Shown: positions 17,847-26,267, numbered from the stretch's first letter. The stretch is 64,000 nt of DNA from Curtobacterium sp. 'Ferrero' (GCF_002412165.1 NZ_NXIA01000002.1:248001-312000), one strand, 5' to 3'. The notes: a model not told the origin generated them from the letters alone. Program-made: numbers and translations.

Positions 17847-20111
17847 ATGAGCGGACTCGTCAAGGTCGGGGAGATCCCGTACACCGACGTCGACCTCACC
17901 GGCATCACCTCCGGGGCGCGGGAGCTCCGGACGGTCGCGAGCGCGGTGCGGGACGGCACCGCCGACGTCGTGACGGCGTGGCAACCGATCTCGGGGGTGT
18001 ACTCCGGGCCGGCGGACGAGCAGCTGTACGCCGTGATGACGCCCATCGGGCCGCACGGCACCTCGTTCGGGGACAACCTGGACACCGCGGCGAAGGCGCT
18101 GGACGACTTCGTGACCGAGGTCACGCCGATCATCGCGAAGCTCAAGTCGTACGTCACGCGTGGCAACCAGCTGCACCGGGACGTCGCGGCCTTCACACCG
18201 AAGCAGACGACGACCCAGTACGGCAACGCGGCGACCACCGAGTCCTGGGACCAGGACGAGACGCTCAACGACGAGAACAACGCGATCATCAACGGCGTCG
18301 CCGCCCAGGTCGTCGCGTACCAGGCGGCGGAACGGACCTGCGCGAACACCATCCGCGGGCTGTCCGGCCTGCCGCCGCTGCATTCGATCAGCGCCGACGG
18401 CAAGGACGACGGGCTCGGGTACGGCTACGACGCGCTGCCCGCCGGGACGAAGCTGCCGTGGGGGGCGGCGTCGGACCGGAAGGAGTCCTGCTCCGAGAAG
18501 ACCGTCGACTTCCTGCCGAACATGGTCAAGGGCGTTCTCGTCGACGGCGTCTGGGGCACCCTGAAGGGGCTCGGCACGCTCGTCGGTCTCGACGGAACAG
18601 GCTTCCACTGGGACACCGCCGCAGCTTCGTGGAGCGGCATCCTCGCGCTGACCGGCCTCGACACGAAGACCGGGCGGAAGGATCCCGAGCTCCAGCAGAA
18701 GGCGTGGACCGAGCTCCTCAAGGCGACCGTCGGCTGGGACGAGTGGGGCAAGGACCCCGGTCGCGCGTTCGGACAGGCGCTGTGGGGGATCGGTTCGATC
18801 GTCATCCCGGTCGCGGGTGAGGCGGGCAAGGTCGGCGCGGCCGGCAAGGTCGGCGAGGTCGCCGGGGTCGTCGGCAAGGCGGGCAAGGTGCTCGACCTGG
18901 TCGATGCCGGTGCGTGGGCGTCGAAGGGACTGACGGCGGTGCTCCCGAAGCTCGGGGACCTCAAGAACATCATCTCGGCCGGACTCGGTGACGCGCTGCA
19001 CGGCTTCTCGGGCAAGATCGCCGACTTCAAGACCGGGCTCGGGGACTTCCTGCACGGACACCACGGTGGCGACGTCGACGTCCCGCCGGTGCGGTCCGAG
19101 GCGGGGGTCGACGCGAACGCGAATGCGCACGCCGGTGGTTCGACGGTCGAGGCGCCGCCGGTGCGGGAGCCGGAGCTCGTCGGGGCCGGAGGGCACGGGG
19201 AGAGCACGACGACGACGCACGGCGGTGGTTCGGAGTCGGGGTCGACCGGTGGGGCCGGGCACAGCGGCTCGGGCCACGGTGCCGACGCGGATCACGGGGT
19301 CGGCGGACGCGACGGTGCGGATGACGCAACGGGAACCAGGAGCGAGCCGGACGGCGGGGACAAACAAGGAGATCCCACCGGGGGCCAGTCCTCTGACGCG
19401 ACCGGGGACCGGCCTCTGAGCGACGGCGCAGCTCCACCCGCCTACTCACACGTCTCGGTCGATTCCGCTGGGAACGACGTTGGTCACCTCGTTGCGGACA
19501 GTGGGCTCTCACCGTCCCAACTGCACGACTACCTCCAGTCGCAATGGCCCCGTGATGGAGCGTTGGCGCGGCAGTTCGAATCCACAGGAGTGTGGCCGCA
19601 CGATGTGCAGATCCCGAAGGGACCGGAGGTCCTCACGGCTGACGGGAAGATCAACTGGGACGGCGTCGACAACGAGGGCTTCGCGTCTCGACCCGACGGG
19701 ACGGTCGATCGGACGCCCTACGACCCGCCCGTCGGATCCGTTCTCGACCGGTACGGTCCGCCCGACGGACGCTTCACCTCGCCGGTTCCGGAAAGCGGGC
19801 CGTACCCGTACGACGAGCGAGGACTGCCCTACCTCGAAGACCCGCACCAATACCACCGATACGAGGTCGTGCGCGATGTAGGCGATCTCCGCGGCGCCTA
19901 CGATGCTCTGGACGGCGAATACAAGGACCTTGTCGACGCCTTGCTCAAGAACCGCGGCAAGTCACCAGCGGACCTCGCTTCACTCGGGACCTTCCGTGGC
20001 GACATCGCCGCGGTCGACCGCTTTGGATCACCTGGCGGTGGCGTGCAGGTCCAACTCCCACTGCCGGTCGAGATACTCAAGGTCCTCGGCGTGCTCCGAG
20101 AACTGCCCTGA
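17847..20111 (+). CDS. Polymorphic toxin: WXG-like N-terminus with C-terminal TNT (NAD+ glycohydrolase) domain
   Basis: A 754-aa protein. Residues 1-150 are a helical WXG/LXG-like export region (TAWQPISGVYSGPA). Residues 250-400 contain Gly/Lys-rich segments with a possible membrane-active stretch (GIGSIVIPVAGEAGKVG). Residues 410-530 are a low-complexity Gly/Ser/His/Asp linker. The last 130 residues match the TNT fold: PPVGSVLDRYGPPDGRF, YHRYEVVRD and DRFGSPGGGVQVQL. TNT domains hydrolyse NAD(P)+ in target cells. The Arg of LDR and the Gln of GGGVQ are kept. A likely immunity gene follows by 16 bp. Export is expected through a type VII system, whose core genes are not in this window. Confidence 0.85.
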   Translation: MSGLVKVGEIPYTDVDLTGITSGARELRTVASAVRDGTADVVTAWQPISGVYSGPADEQLYAVMTPIGPHGTSFGDNLDTAAKALDDFVTEVTPIIAKLKSYVTRGNQLHRDVAAFTPKQTTTQYGNAATTESWDQDETLNDENNAIINGVAAQVVAYQAAERTCANTIRGLSGLPPLHSISADGKDDGLGYGYDALPAGTKLPWGAASDRKESCSEKTVDFLPNMVKGVLVDGVWGTLKGLGTLVGLDGTGFHWDTAAASWSGILALTGLDTKTGRKDPELQQKAWTELLKATVGWDEWGKDPGRAFGQALWGIGSIVIPVAGEAGKVGAAGKVGEVAGVVGKAGKVLDLVDAGAWASKGLTAVLPKLGDLKNIISAGLGDALHGFSGKIADFKTGLGDFLHGHHGGDVDVPPVRSEAGVDANANAHAGGSTVEAPPVREPELVGAGGHGESTTTTHGGGSESGSTGGAGHSGSGHGADADHGVGGRDGADDATGTRSEPDGGDKQGDPTGGQSSDATGDRPLSDGAAPPAYSHVSVDSAGNDVGHLVADSGLSPSQLHDYLQSQWPRDGALARQFESTGVWPHDVQIPKGPEVLTADGKINWDGVDNEGFASRPDGTVDRTPYDPPVGSVLDRYGPPDGRFTSPVPESGPYPYDERGLPYLEDPHQYHRYEVVRDVGDLRGAYDALDGEYKDLVDALLKNRGKSPADLASLGTFRGDIAAVDRFGSPGGGVQVQLPLPVEILKVLGVLRELP

Positions 20112-20127
20112 ACGACGGGACGTACTA

Positions 20128-20397
20128 ATGGATGACATCGACGCGACGCGTGAGCTCGCCCTGGCCGAAGCCGCCGGCGTGCCGTTCTGCTGGATGCAGC
20201 GACCGTCGAACGACGTGAACACGCCGTGTATCTATGAGATCGAGGACGGATGGCGCGTCTCGACGACGGACGAGCGGGCGTCGGAGGAATCTGTCAGCGA
20301 CTACTCCGATCGCGCGGCTGCGGTGCAAGACTTCGTAAGCCGTGTTCAGGGTGCCGTCCGGTACAAGGAGCTCCGCAAGAAGCTCCTCGGGCACTAA
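20128..20397 (+). CDS. Likely cognate immunity protein of the TNT toxin (imm1 family), 89 aa
   Basis: A small acidic protein starting MDDIDATRELALAEAAGVPF, directly behind the toxin, the classical place for an immunity gene. Its key segment is IYEIEDGWRVSTTDERASEES. A close copy occurs at 28246 and a distant one at 25957, so it is a local family. No signal peptide, consistent with cytosolic neutralisation of an incoming NADase. Cognate pairing is inferred from position alone. Confidence 0.7.
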   Translation: MDDIDATRELALAEAAGVPFCWMQRPSNDVNTPCIYEIEDGWRVSTTDERASEESVSDYSDRAAAVQDFVSRVQGAVRYKELRKKLLGH

Positions 20398-20446
20398 CGC
20401 GAAACGGGTTCGCTCAATGCCCTTCCCGTCGTGGTCGCGGACAACG

Positions 20447-20684
20447 CAGGTGGAGGTCGTTCGAGGAGCGGGCGTTGCCTCCGTCGAACCTCAGCGCTCA
20501 GTACTCGACGTTCGACTTCGATGCCGCTGCCTTCGAGGGTAAAGGGTTGAAGATCGAGGTCAGCGAGATCGCGCCGGCGTTCGGCCATCCGGGTGGCGGC
20601 CTGCAGGTGCGCCACTTCGAGCCCTGTGTCCCGCCCAAGTTCATCTCCGTCACGGATTTGAGAGATATGGGAATTCTTTCGTGA
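20447..20684 (+). pseudogene. Orphan TNT toxin 3' end
   Basis: The reading frame ending at 20684 encodes the second half of a TNT domain: SFEERALPPSNLSAQYSTF, then IAPAFGHPGGGLQVRHFEP and VTDLRDMGILS. No start codon, export region or first half of the domain is present. It is joined by a GTGA overlap to the next immunity-like gene. This is the pattern of an orphan toxin tail left by recombination in polymorphic toxin loci, kept together with its immunity gene. Confidence 0.75.
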
Positions 20685-21214
20685 GTCGGCGTACCTCCCG
20701 TGAGTTCCAACACCGGGAACTCCTCGAAAACGTTCTGCTGCGAGCGGGAAACGACTTGGTGGTCGTCGAGCCACAGAAGATCGAATACGGCGACTTGGAA
20801 ACCCTGCAACGGTTCGCACTGACCGGAGACTCGGTGATCGAATGGCGCGGGAGTCGGGGGACGGGCGCTGAGACAGGCACGCGGTTCGAGTCGGCGGCGG
20901 ATGCGGAAACCTGGATCATCACGAAGGCGTGCGGATTCTTTCGGGATGCCAGAGGTCTGCGCAGAGCGCACTGGCTTCATGATCGTGAGCAAGAGCTTCC
21001 TCAGGGCTTCACGCTCTGCGCGGACGGCGACGGGGTTGTTCTCAGCTGGGTTTTGTCGGGCACAGAACACAAGGCCCGCTTCGGTGGCGCGCTGCCGAGG
21101 ATGTCCGCGGTGCAGTTCTCGACCGTGGCGCAGGTGCCGATCGACCGGATCGAGGCGTGTGCCGTGCAGCCTGACTCTCGAGCCGCGTTCGCGGCTGAGG
21201 CCTCCGAACGCTAG
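20681..21214 (+). CDS. Immunity-like protein, immA family copy 1 (177 aa)
   Basis: Begins MSRRTSREFQHRELLENVLL; the core IEYGDLETLQRFALTG and FESAADAETWI recurs in three other proteins nearby (22419, 24724, 26404). It is mixed alpha/beta with no membrane segment. GTG start overlapping the TNT-tail stop indicates co-inheritance with that toxin tail. Convergent with a minus-strand TNT-like gene 27 bp away. Function as a TNT-tail immunity protein is inferred from context. Confidence 0.7.
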   Translation: MSRRTSREFQHRELLENVLLRAGNDLVVVEPQKIEYGDLETLQRFALTGDSVIEWRGSRGTGAETGTRFESAADAETWIITKACGFFRDARGLRRAHWLHDREQELPQGFTLCADGDGVVLSWVLSGTEHKARFGGALPRMSAVQFSTVAQVPIDRIEACAVQPDSRAAFAAEASER

Positions 21215-21241
21215 CGATCGTCCGGAAAGGGTCGACGGCTG

Positions 21242-21883
21242 TCATCGTCCGACGGTGATTCGCCGGAGTGCGCCGCTGACGAGCAGGTCCCGGATCGTCA
21301 CGGACTCGTCGGCGATGGAGAATCGAAGTGCCCCGCCCGGCTGTCCGAACCACGGAAGCGTGATCTGTGCATGCACAAGCACATCACCTTCGGTCACGTA
21401 CGGATGCACCGTGGACGGCAGCGACAGAGCGCTCGGTGGGAGCGACCTTGATTCAAACGGCGCGCCGAAGGGGTTGAGGAGCCATCCGTCTGGGCCGCCT
21501 ACACGGTCGACCGGGATCGCAGGGGGCAGCTGAATGAGCACCTGGCCGCCCGATGAGCGGATCCGGTCGGCGAGCTCTGGCAAGTATCGTTCCGACGAGC
21601 GGCGCAGCTCGGTGAGTTCTTCTGTAGTGATCGACCGCGGTTCTGAGATCGGCCGGCGCAGATCTGAACGGACGAGTTCCGACGCTTCTTCCTCGTCCGT
21701 TGCGCGGGCGACTGTCCTCGCCTGGCCATAATCGACGGACTGCAACTCGAACCCAAGGGCTGATTGCTCGACGCGGAGCGCACCCTCGAGAGGCGGACGG
21801 TCCACAACGTCACCCGGAAGTCCGACAAACTGCGACGTGAATCCGGAGCGGTCGAGGTCTGCGCGGAGCGATGCGAAGGTCAC
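21242..21883 (-). CDS. Short TNT-like protein with N-terminal novel domain (TNTL copy 1)
   Basis: 213 residues from GTG 21883. Residues 1-85 form a domain shared by four local genes (LPGDVVDRPPLEGALRV, VDYGQARTVARA). The remainder is TNT-like: VDRVGGPDGWLLNPFG, RSLPPSAL and LPWFGQPGGALRF, then DLLVSGALRRI. There is no secretion domain. Where the exported toxin has GGGVQ this protein has GGALR, and the Phe/Tyr position of G.[YF] is Leu, so NADase activity is uncertain. The length equals that of the copy at 30297, supporting the start. Confidence 0.75.
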   Translation of the reverse strand: MTFASLRADLDRSGFTSQFVGLPGDVVDRPPLEGALRVEQSALGFELQSVDYGQARTVARATDEEEASELVRSDLRRPISEPRSITTEELTELRRSSERYLPELADRIRSSGGQVLIQLPPAIPVDRVGGPDGWLLNPFGAPFESRSLPPSALSLPSTVHPYVTEGDVLVHAQITLPWFGQPGGALRFSIADESVTIRDLLVSGALRRITVGR

Positions 21884-22045
21884 GGCTTTAGGACACCGGA
21901 CCCCGAAGCGCAGAAGAAGCAATCGTGCAAGTGAGACTCTGTTCATGACTATCGCGCAAGTTGGTCGTCTGCGCGCCATTTGGATCAGTGGTGTTCTAGC
22001 TCCTCCTTGCGACTGAGTAGGGAGAGTCGACGCTGCTACAGCTGT

Positions 22046-22113
22046 TGCTCAAACAGCATCCACATGGATCGTGTAGGTCGATCCGGGTACACCCGGATAC
22101 TCTGGCAAGCGTG
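22046..22113 (+). pseudogene. Decayed toxin 3' end upstream of the 103-aa immunity gene
   Basis: Compared with the intact toxin end at 23550-23632, this stretch keeps GGTCGATCC, GGGTACACCCGG and CTCTGG but has small deletions and frame changes. It encodes only SGYTRILWQA before its stop at 22112-22114. It marks the left copy of a duplicated toxin-tail plus immunity module. The rest of the 21884-22110 gap holds nothing else I recognise. Confidence 0.6.
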
Positions 22114-22422
22114 ATCGGAGATCCGTTGGTTGTCGACGTCCCCCTCAGTCGAGCAGTCGTTCAACTCATCGGAAAGGAGCGCAGTGCGACCCCGGATGAG
22201 TCCTGGGCTGCGGTGGCACCGACCTCCGGCACCGTCCGACGGGATCTCGAAGAGATCATGCGCGACTACAACACCCTGTCGCAGATCGACTGGGCGTCCG
22301 TCGACAACGACTTGATCCGTGGAATGGACGTGTTCAAAGCGAACTTCTCGCGACTCCACCCCGAGCTCAACCCGGCAGCGATCGATGCGCTCGAGTGGAA
22401 GTTCTACTGGGACTGGCGTTGA
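22111..22422 (+). CDS. Immunity-like protein, immB copy 1 (103 aa)
   Basis: Starts GTG inside the GTGA overlap with the toxin relic. Core: AVVQLIGKERSATPDESW, RRDLEEIMRDYNTLSQIDW and ALEWKFYWDWR. It is about 83% identical (85 of 103) to the copy at 23629 and the DNA is similarly conserved. An all-helical acidic protein, no signal. It is the presumed antidote of the toxin tail that precedes both copies. Confidence 0.75.
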   Translation: MIGDPLVVDVPLSRAVVQLIGKERSATPDESWAAVAPTSGTVRRDLEEIMRDYNTLSQIDWASVDNDLIRGMDVFKANFSRLHPELNPAAIDALEWKFYWDWR

Positions 22423-22997
22423 ACGACCGAGCGGACCCTTGGCAGCGTGACGGGTCACCCAATCCGGTCCGGCAACCGCGCCTCCCTGCCACCCTGCCTC
22501 ATACAGTCGAACTCGGCGCCTTCGTCGGGAAAGTGCCTCCGTATTGGCCGGGCATTCCGAACCTGAACCGGGGCGCCGGTGTGATCTTCGAATACGGAGA
22601 CATCGAGACGTCGAGCCGGATCGAGCGAAGCGAAGCTCGGTACGTCCTCGTGGATCGTGATCGAGCGCGCGAGGAGAAAGGTGCGGAATTCACGCATCTC
22701 GAGGACGCCGAGCGTTTCATCGCGATCCGGGGCGGGCGCAATCGTTCGGCTGGGCGATGGTTTCAGGATCGCGCGACGGCTCCTGACGACGTCGAGGTGA
22801 GAACTGAGGGCGGCGCGTACTCCTTCTCCTGGGTGGACGGCGCAGATGAACACGCGGTCTGGGCATACGGCGTTCCGCAAGCGAGTGCGGCGTACCGGCT
22901 TTGCTGGGTACGTACGCTTCCATTCGACCAGGTCATGGACGTAGTGACTGCGCAGTCGCCGATGGATCGGCTGAGGGAGCACGGGCTGCTGCGCTAG
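22419..22997 (+). CDS. Immunity-like protein, immA family copy 2 (192 aa)
   Basis: A TTG start overlaps the immB stop (TTGA). The family core is FEYGDIETSSRIERSE, EFTHLEDAERFIAI and SFSWVDGADEHAVW. It is divergent from the other three members apart from these patches. The N-terminal 40 residues are Pro/Arg-rich and may be poorly ordered; a later internal start is possible. No toxin tail of the TNT type precedes this copy. Confidence 0.6.
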   Translation: MNDRADPWQRDGSPNPVRQPRLPATLPHTVELGAFVGKVPPYWPGIPNLNRGAGVIFEYGDIETSSRIERSEARYVLVDRDRAREEKGAEFTHLEDAERFIAIRGGRNRSAGRWFQDRATAPDDVEVRTEGGAYSFSWVDGADEHAVWAYGVPQASAAYRLCWVRTLPFDQVMDVVTAQSPMDRLREHGLLR

Positions 22998-23005
22998 CTG
23001 TGTTG

Positions 23006-23632
23006 ATGATGCTCGAGGCGGATGCCGCCAAGGTGACGGATGCGCTGAGCGCCAGCATCGAGTCGGGCATGGTCCCGTCGGCGATGAAGGCATGGCACAC
23101 CGGCGGCGACATGTTCGGCGTCGTCGTGCCGGTCGATGGTCTTGCCGCGCGACTCCTGACGTTCGCCGACGTCGGCGGGTGGGGGCGTTTCGTCCCGGGC
23201 GGACACACCGCGGTCAAGATCGGTGGCGAGTTCTGCATCAACGAGACCCGCGAGTTCGTCGTCGAGGGCGGCATCCCGATGCCAGCCGGCTCCGTCGTGT
23301 TCAAGCTCCTCGACGGCGGTCACTGGGACCCCATCCTCATCTATGGGCGATCCGCGAGAGCAACAGGGAGAAGACGTGCCAGGCAACTCGACACCACCAT
23401 GCCCGAGTACGACGCCCGCAAGCCGCGGACGGTGGAAGCGTGGAGAACCGTCTCGGAGAAGTTCGCCGAAGGAGCAAGCGGTGAGGTACACCTGATTGGT
23501 GGAACAGGGATCAGACCCACCAGTATCTGGGTGACGCGTGAATTCGAGGCCCTGAAGAACAACCCTGCCATCACGAAGATCGTGCAGGTCGATCCGGCAT
23601 CCGGGTACACCCGGGTGATCTGGCCCGAGTGA
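23006..23632 (+). CDS. Orphan toxin C-terminal region (208 aa), export domain missing
   Basis: The open frame encodes DAAKVTDALSASIESGMVP, GGHTAVKIGGEF and then a C-terminal module beginning EAWRTVSEKFAEGASGEV and ending ASGYTRVIWPE. The last about 65 residues look like a compact toxin domain of the kind attached to polymorphic toxins; I cannot name it. There is no export or repeat region and the 5' end abuts the previous gene, so it is probably a displaced toxin tip. The stop overlaps the immB copy 2 start. Confidence 0.55.
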   Translation: MMLEADAAKVTDALSASIESGMVPSAMKAWHTGGDMFGVVVPVDGLAARLLTFADVGGWGRFVPGGHTAVKIGGEFCINETREFVVEGGIPMPAGSVVFKLLDGGHWDPILIYGRSARATGRRRARQLDTTMPEYDARKPRTVEAWRTVSEKFAEGASGEVHLIGGTGIRPTSIWVTREFEALKNNPAITKIVQVDPASGYTRVIWPE

Positions 23633-23940
23633 AAGGAAACCAGTTGGTCGTCGATGCCGCCCTCAGTCAGGCCGTGGTGCAACTCATCGGAAAGGGGCGC
23701 AGTGCGACCCCGGGTGAGTCGTGGGGCGCGGTGGCACCGACCTCCGACTCCGTCCGACGGGATCTCGAGGAGATCATGCGCGACTACAAGACCCTGTCGC
23801 AGATCGACTGGGCGACCGTCGACAACGACTTGATCCGTGGAATGGACCTGTTCAAGGATAATTTCTCGCGACTCCACCCCGAGCTCGACTCGGCAGCGAT
23901 CGATGCGCTCGAGTGGAAGTTCTCCTGGGACTGGCGTTGA
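23629..23940 (+). CDS. Immunity-like protein, immB copy 2 (103 aa)
   Basis: Same length and about 83% identical to the copy at 22111. It starts GTG inside the stop of the toxin tip (GTGA), which makes it the likely cognate immunity gene. Core: AVVQLIGKGRSATPGESW and IRGMDLFKDNFSRLHPEL. The duplicated DNA extends from the toxin 3' end through the immB stop. Confidence 0.75.
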   Translation: MKGNQLVVDAALSQAVVQLIGKGRSATPGESWGAVAPTSDSVRRDLEEIMRDYKTLSQIDWATVDNDLIRGMDLFKDNFSRLHPELDSAAIDALEWKFSWDWR

Positions 23941-24008
23941 ATCACCAACTGCGATTCGACCCCGAGGTCGTCGAGTCGATCGTGGCCAGTGCGCCGCGAA
24001 ACAGCTGA
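23937..24008 (+). CDS. Possible 23-aa leader or remnant
   Basis: TTG overlaps the immB stop exactly as at 22419, and the frame runs NHQLRFDPEVVESIVASAP to a TGA at 24006. At the other copy the same junction opens the immA gene, so this may be what is left of an immA-type gene, or chance. No RBS is evident. Confidence 0.25.
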   Translation: MNHQLRFDPEVVESIVASAPRNS

Positions 24009-24024
24009 CGGGCCAGCGCAGCGG

Positions 24025-24255
24025 ATGGCCGAGACGATCCCGTTCCACGATCAGGGGTGCAGATTCTGTCGTGAGTTCTGGATCTCGACCTCTGACCAGC
24101 CGAAGTTGATCGGCGTCAGCCTCGATTACCAGTGTGACCTCTACCGGTGTGGTGTCTGTTCCTCCTGGTGGGAGTACGGCTCGAACTACCCGCACGTCAT
24201 CGACGAGGACCTGGCGCACCGCATCGCGGCGACGATCGAGCCCGGTTCGTCGTGA
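24025..24255 (+). CDS. Small Cys-rich protein with two CxxC motifs (76 aa)
   Basis: Starts MAETIPFHDQGCRFCREFW and contains a second pair, YQCDLYRCGVCSSWWEYG, which together form a likely zinc site. The C-terminal half is acidic (HVIDEDLAHRIAATIEPG). It sits inside the immunity cluster and could be another immunity protein or a small zinc-binding partner. No toxin is directly upstream. Confidence 0.6.
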   Translation: MAETIPFHDQGCRFCREFWISTSDQPKLIGVSLDYQCDLYRCGVCSSWWEYGSNYPHVIDEDLAHRIAATIEPGSS

Positions 24256-24353
24256 TCGTCGGCGCAGACCCCGGTGCCACCAAGCTCGCGGTCACCCTGC
24301 TGGCCAACGAAGTGACGGCGCTCTCTCGGACGACATCCACGGATCCGTCGTGA
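24252..24353 (+). CDS. Possible 33-aa ORF in a chain of overlapping genes
   Basis: GTG overlaps the preceding stop (GTGA) and its own stop overlaps the next GTG in the same way. The peptide begins VIVGADPGATKLAVTLLANE. Coding is uncertain; it may be a remnant of a gene N-terminus or only couple translation between its neighbours. Confidence 0.25.
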   Translation: MIVGADPGATKLAVTLLANEVTALSRTTSTDPS

Positions 24354-24727
24354 CGCTTCGCACCAGTCTGCCCCACGAGCGCGCCTTCAGTGATCGAACA
24401 CTCGCCGTGCTGCGCCACCTACTCGCACGCGTGGGGTTCGGCGATGGGCACTTGGTCACGAGCAGTGCCCGCCCCGACGGGTTCCACGGTCACCATCCCG
24501 ACGGGTCGGCAATGAGCCGCGCCGAGTTCGTCGAACGGTACATCAAGGAGCACGGATACTCGATCGAGATCAGTAGGATCGACCCCGCTCTCGCGCAACC
24601 GGGCGGTGGACTTCAAGTACACGTGTTCGGTCCGGATGGCAACGCCGTTCGGGTGCGTGACCTTGTCGAGGCCGATCCAGCTTCCGGGAGATCGGCGCTG
24701 ATGACACGAGAGGCGTTCATCCGATGA
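24350..24727 (+). CDS. TNT-tail fragment (125 aa)
   Basis: The C-terminal part ISRIDPALAQPGGGLQVHVF with VRVRDLVEADP aligns with the end of TNT domains. The upstream part (RVGFGDGHLVTSSARPDG) weakly recalls the domain's first half. A GTG start allows independent translation, but no export region exists. It overlaps the immA copy 3 start (ATGA), as the tail at 20447 does with copy 1. An orphan toxin tail is the best explanation. Confidence 0.55.
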   Translation: MTLRTSLPHERAFSDRTLAVLRHLLARVGFGDGHLVTSSARPDGFHGHHPDGSAMSRAEFVERYIKEHGYSIEISRIDPALAQPGGGLQVHVFGPDGNAVRVRDLVEADPASGRSALMTREAFIR

Positions 24728-25191
24728 TGTCCACCTCACGCGCGAGAGCGATCGGAGCGGTCCTCGGCAATCCACAACCCGACCCGGCCAGTCTGAGCGG
24801 CATCCCACGGGAGCCGAACGTCCTGGTGCAGTTCGGCGACCTGGAAACGCAGCTCGGCATCCAGGCGGAGCCGCTCGCCGTGTTCGAGCGGCAGCGGGGA
24901 TCGTCGCGGATCGTGACGACCTTCACACATGAGGCCGACGCCGAACGGTACTTGTTGATCTCGGCTCGACCAGAGATCGTTCCGGAACCGTGGGATGACG
25001 CGCACGTTCGGTACACCTGGCCGGACGACGTCGTCGTCGACGATACGAAGCTCAACGTCTCGTGGGACTCGGACGACGGGACGCATCGGATGGCCACGAC
25101 CGCCCTCGGCGAACGAAAGAACCTCTGCTTGGCCGCCTGGTCCCGGGACACCCCGATCGAGGTGCTGCTGGCGCGGGCCGCTCGGACCTGA
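24724..25191 (+). CDS. Immunity-like protein, immA family copy 3 (155 aa)
   Basis: Starts ATG at 24724 within the toxin-tail stop, or ATG 24727. The core is VQFGDLETQLGIQAEP, TFTHEADAERYLLIS and LNVSWDSDDGTHRMA, matching the family pattern. It is the shortest member. Convergent with the broken TNT-like gene 34 bp away, the same geometry as copies 1 and 4. Confidence 0.65.
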   Translation: MMSTSRARAIGAVLGNPQPDPASLSGIPREPNVLVQFGDLETQLGIQAEPLAVFERQRGSSRIVTTFTHEADAERYLLISARPEIVPEPWDDAHVRYTWPDDVVVDDTKLNVSWDSDDGTHRMATTALGERKNLCLAAWSRDTPIEVLLARAART

Positions 25192-25225
25192 CGGGGATTT
25201 CTAGTCGTTCGGTGATCCAGTCGGC

Positions 25226-25882
25226 CTACATCTCGGCAGCGCGGACGGGCGCGGCGATGCGTCGGAGCGATCCCTCGACGAGGAGGTCACGAACGGTCAG
25301 CGACTCGTCCGCGATGGTGTACCTGATCGCGCCACCCGGTTGCCCGAACCACGGCTGCACGATCGAAGCCTGGACGAGCACCGTCGCCTCGGTGACGAAC
25401 TGGTGCACGCCGGATGGTCGGCGGAGCGCCGTCGGCGGGAGTGACCGTGACTCGAACGACGAGTTGAGCTGGTTCAGGAGCCAGCCGTCCATCGCGCCGA
25501 TGCGATCGACGAGCACGCCCGGGGGAAGTTGGATCAAGCTGATTCCGCCCCGCGCCGCGATCTGCTGGCGGAGCTCCGGGTAGTACGGAGCCAGTCTCGA
25601 CTCGATGGCGTCCACTTCGGCCCGTGCCATCGTCAGGGGACTCGGGATGGGTCGGTCGAGGAAGGCGAGCAGGGTCGCGGACACACCGGCGATGTCGGAG
25701 GCTGAGGCGATGCCGCGAGGCCGTCCGTAGTCGACACACTGCAGCTGCTAGCCGTTGTCCCGCGCGATGACATGGAGCGCACCCTCGAGCATGGGCCCGG
25801 TCGGGGGATCCCCCGGGAGCGCGATAGTCTCCGGACCGAAGCCACGGAGATCGAGATCGGCGCGCAACTGCTGGAACGTCAC
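25226..25882 (-). pseudogene. TNTL copy 2 interrupted by an in-frame amber codon
   Basis: The frame from GTG 25882 gives VTFQQLRADLDLRGF, then LEGALHVIARDNG followed by TAG at 25748-25750. It continues in the same frame with LQCVDYGRPRGIASA through the whole TNT-like part (VDRIGAMDGWLLN, QPWFGQPGGAIRYT). Apart from this stop the gene is full length and otherwise intact, so the nonsense change looks recent or could be a sequencing error. A shorter product from ATG 25684 is possible. Confidence 0.75.
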
Positions 25883-25956
25883 CCGACGAGCGTAGCAACA
25901 GCGTCTCGCGCTCATCGAGGGCTCTGACGACTGCGTTGCAGCACAAGGAGGAGAGC

Positions 25957-26211
25957 ATGGATCGCGCAACTGCCGAGGAGATCATCGCTGCCGAGGGTCT
26001 CGAGCGGGCCGTGTGGTTCCAGGTACCTGCTGGCAAGCCGGATGCCGTCGCGGTCTTCGAAACGAGCGACGGCTACCGGGTCGTGTCCACGGACGAGCGA
26101 GCGGTCGAGATCGGCCCGAGGGACTTCCAGGACGAATCCGAAGCACTGGAGCCGTTCATCACGCTGCTCAGAGACCTGAAGGAACTGATCGCGAGCGGCG
26201 TCGGTTGCTGA
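25957..26211 (+). CDS. Immunity-like protein, distant imm1 relative (84 aa)
   Basis: Begins MDRATAEEIIAAEGLERAVW after a good ribosome-binding site (AAGGAGGAG). The segment FETSDGYRVVSTDERAVE lines up with YEIEDGWRVSTTDERASE of the 20128 protein, and the C-terminal helix is similar. It opens a second module (imm1, TNT tail, immA, TNTL) with the same order as the first one at 20128-21883. Confidence 0.6.
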   Translation: MDRATAEEIIAAEGLERAVWFQVPAGKPDAVAVFETSDGYRVVSTDERAVEIGPRDFQDESEALEPFITLLRDLKELIASGVGC

Positions 26212-26267
26212 CCGGGACAGCGCGAAGCGGGGTGATTGCACACCAGCTGCGAAGGGCTGTGTGCTCG

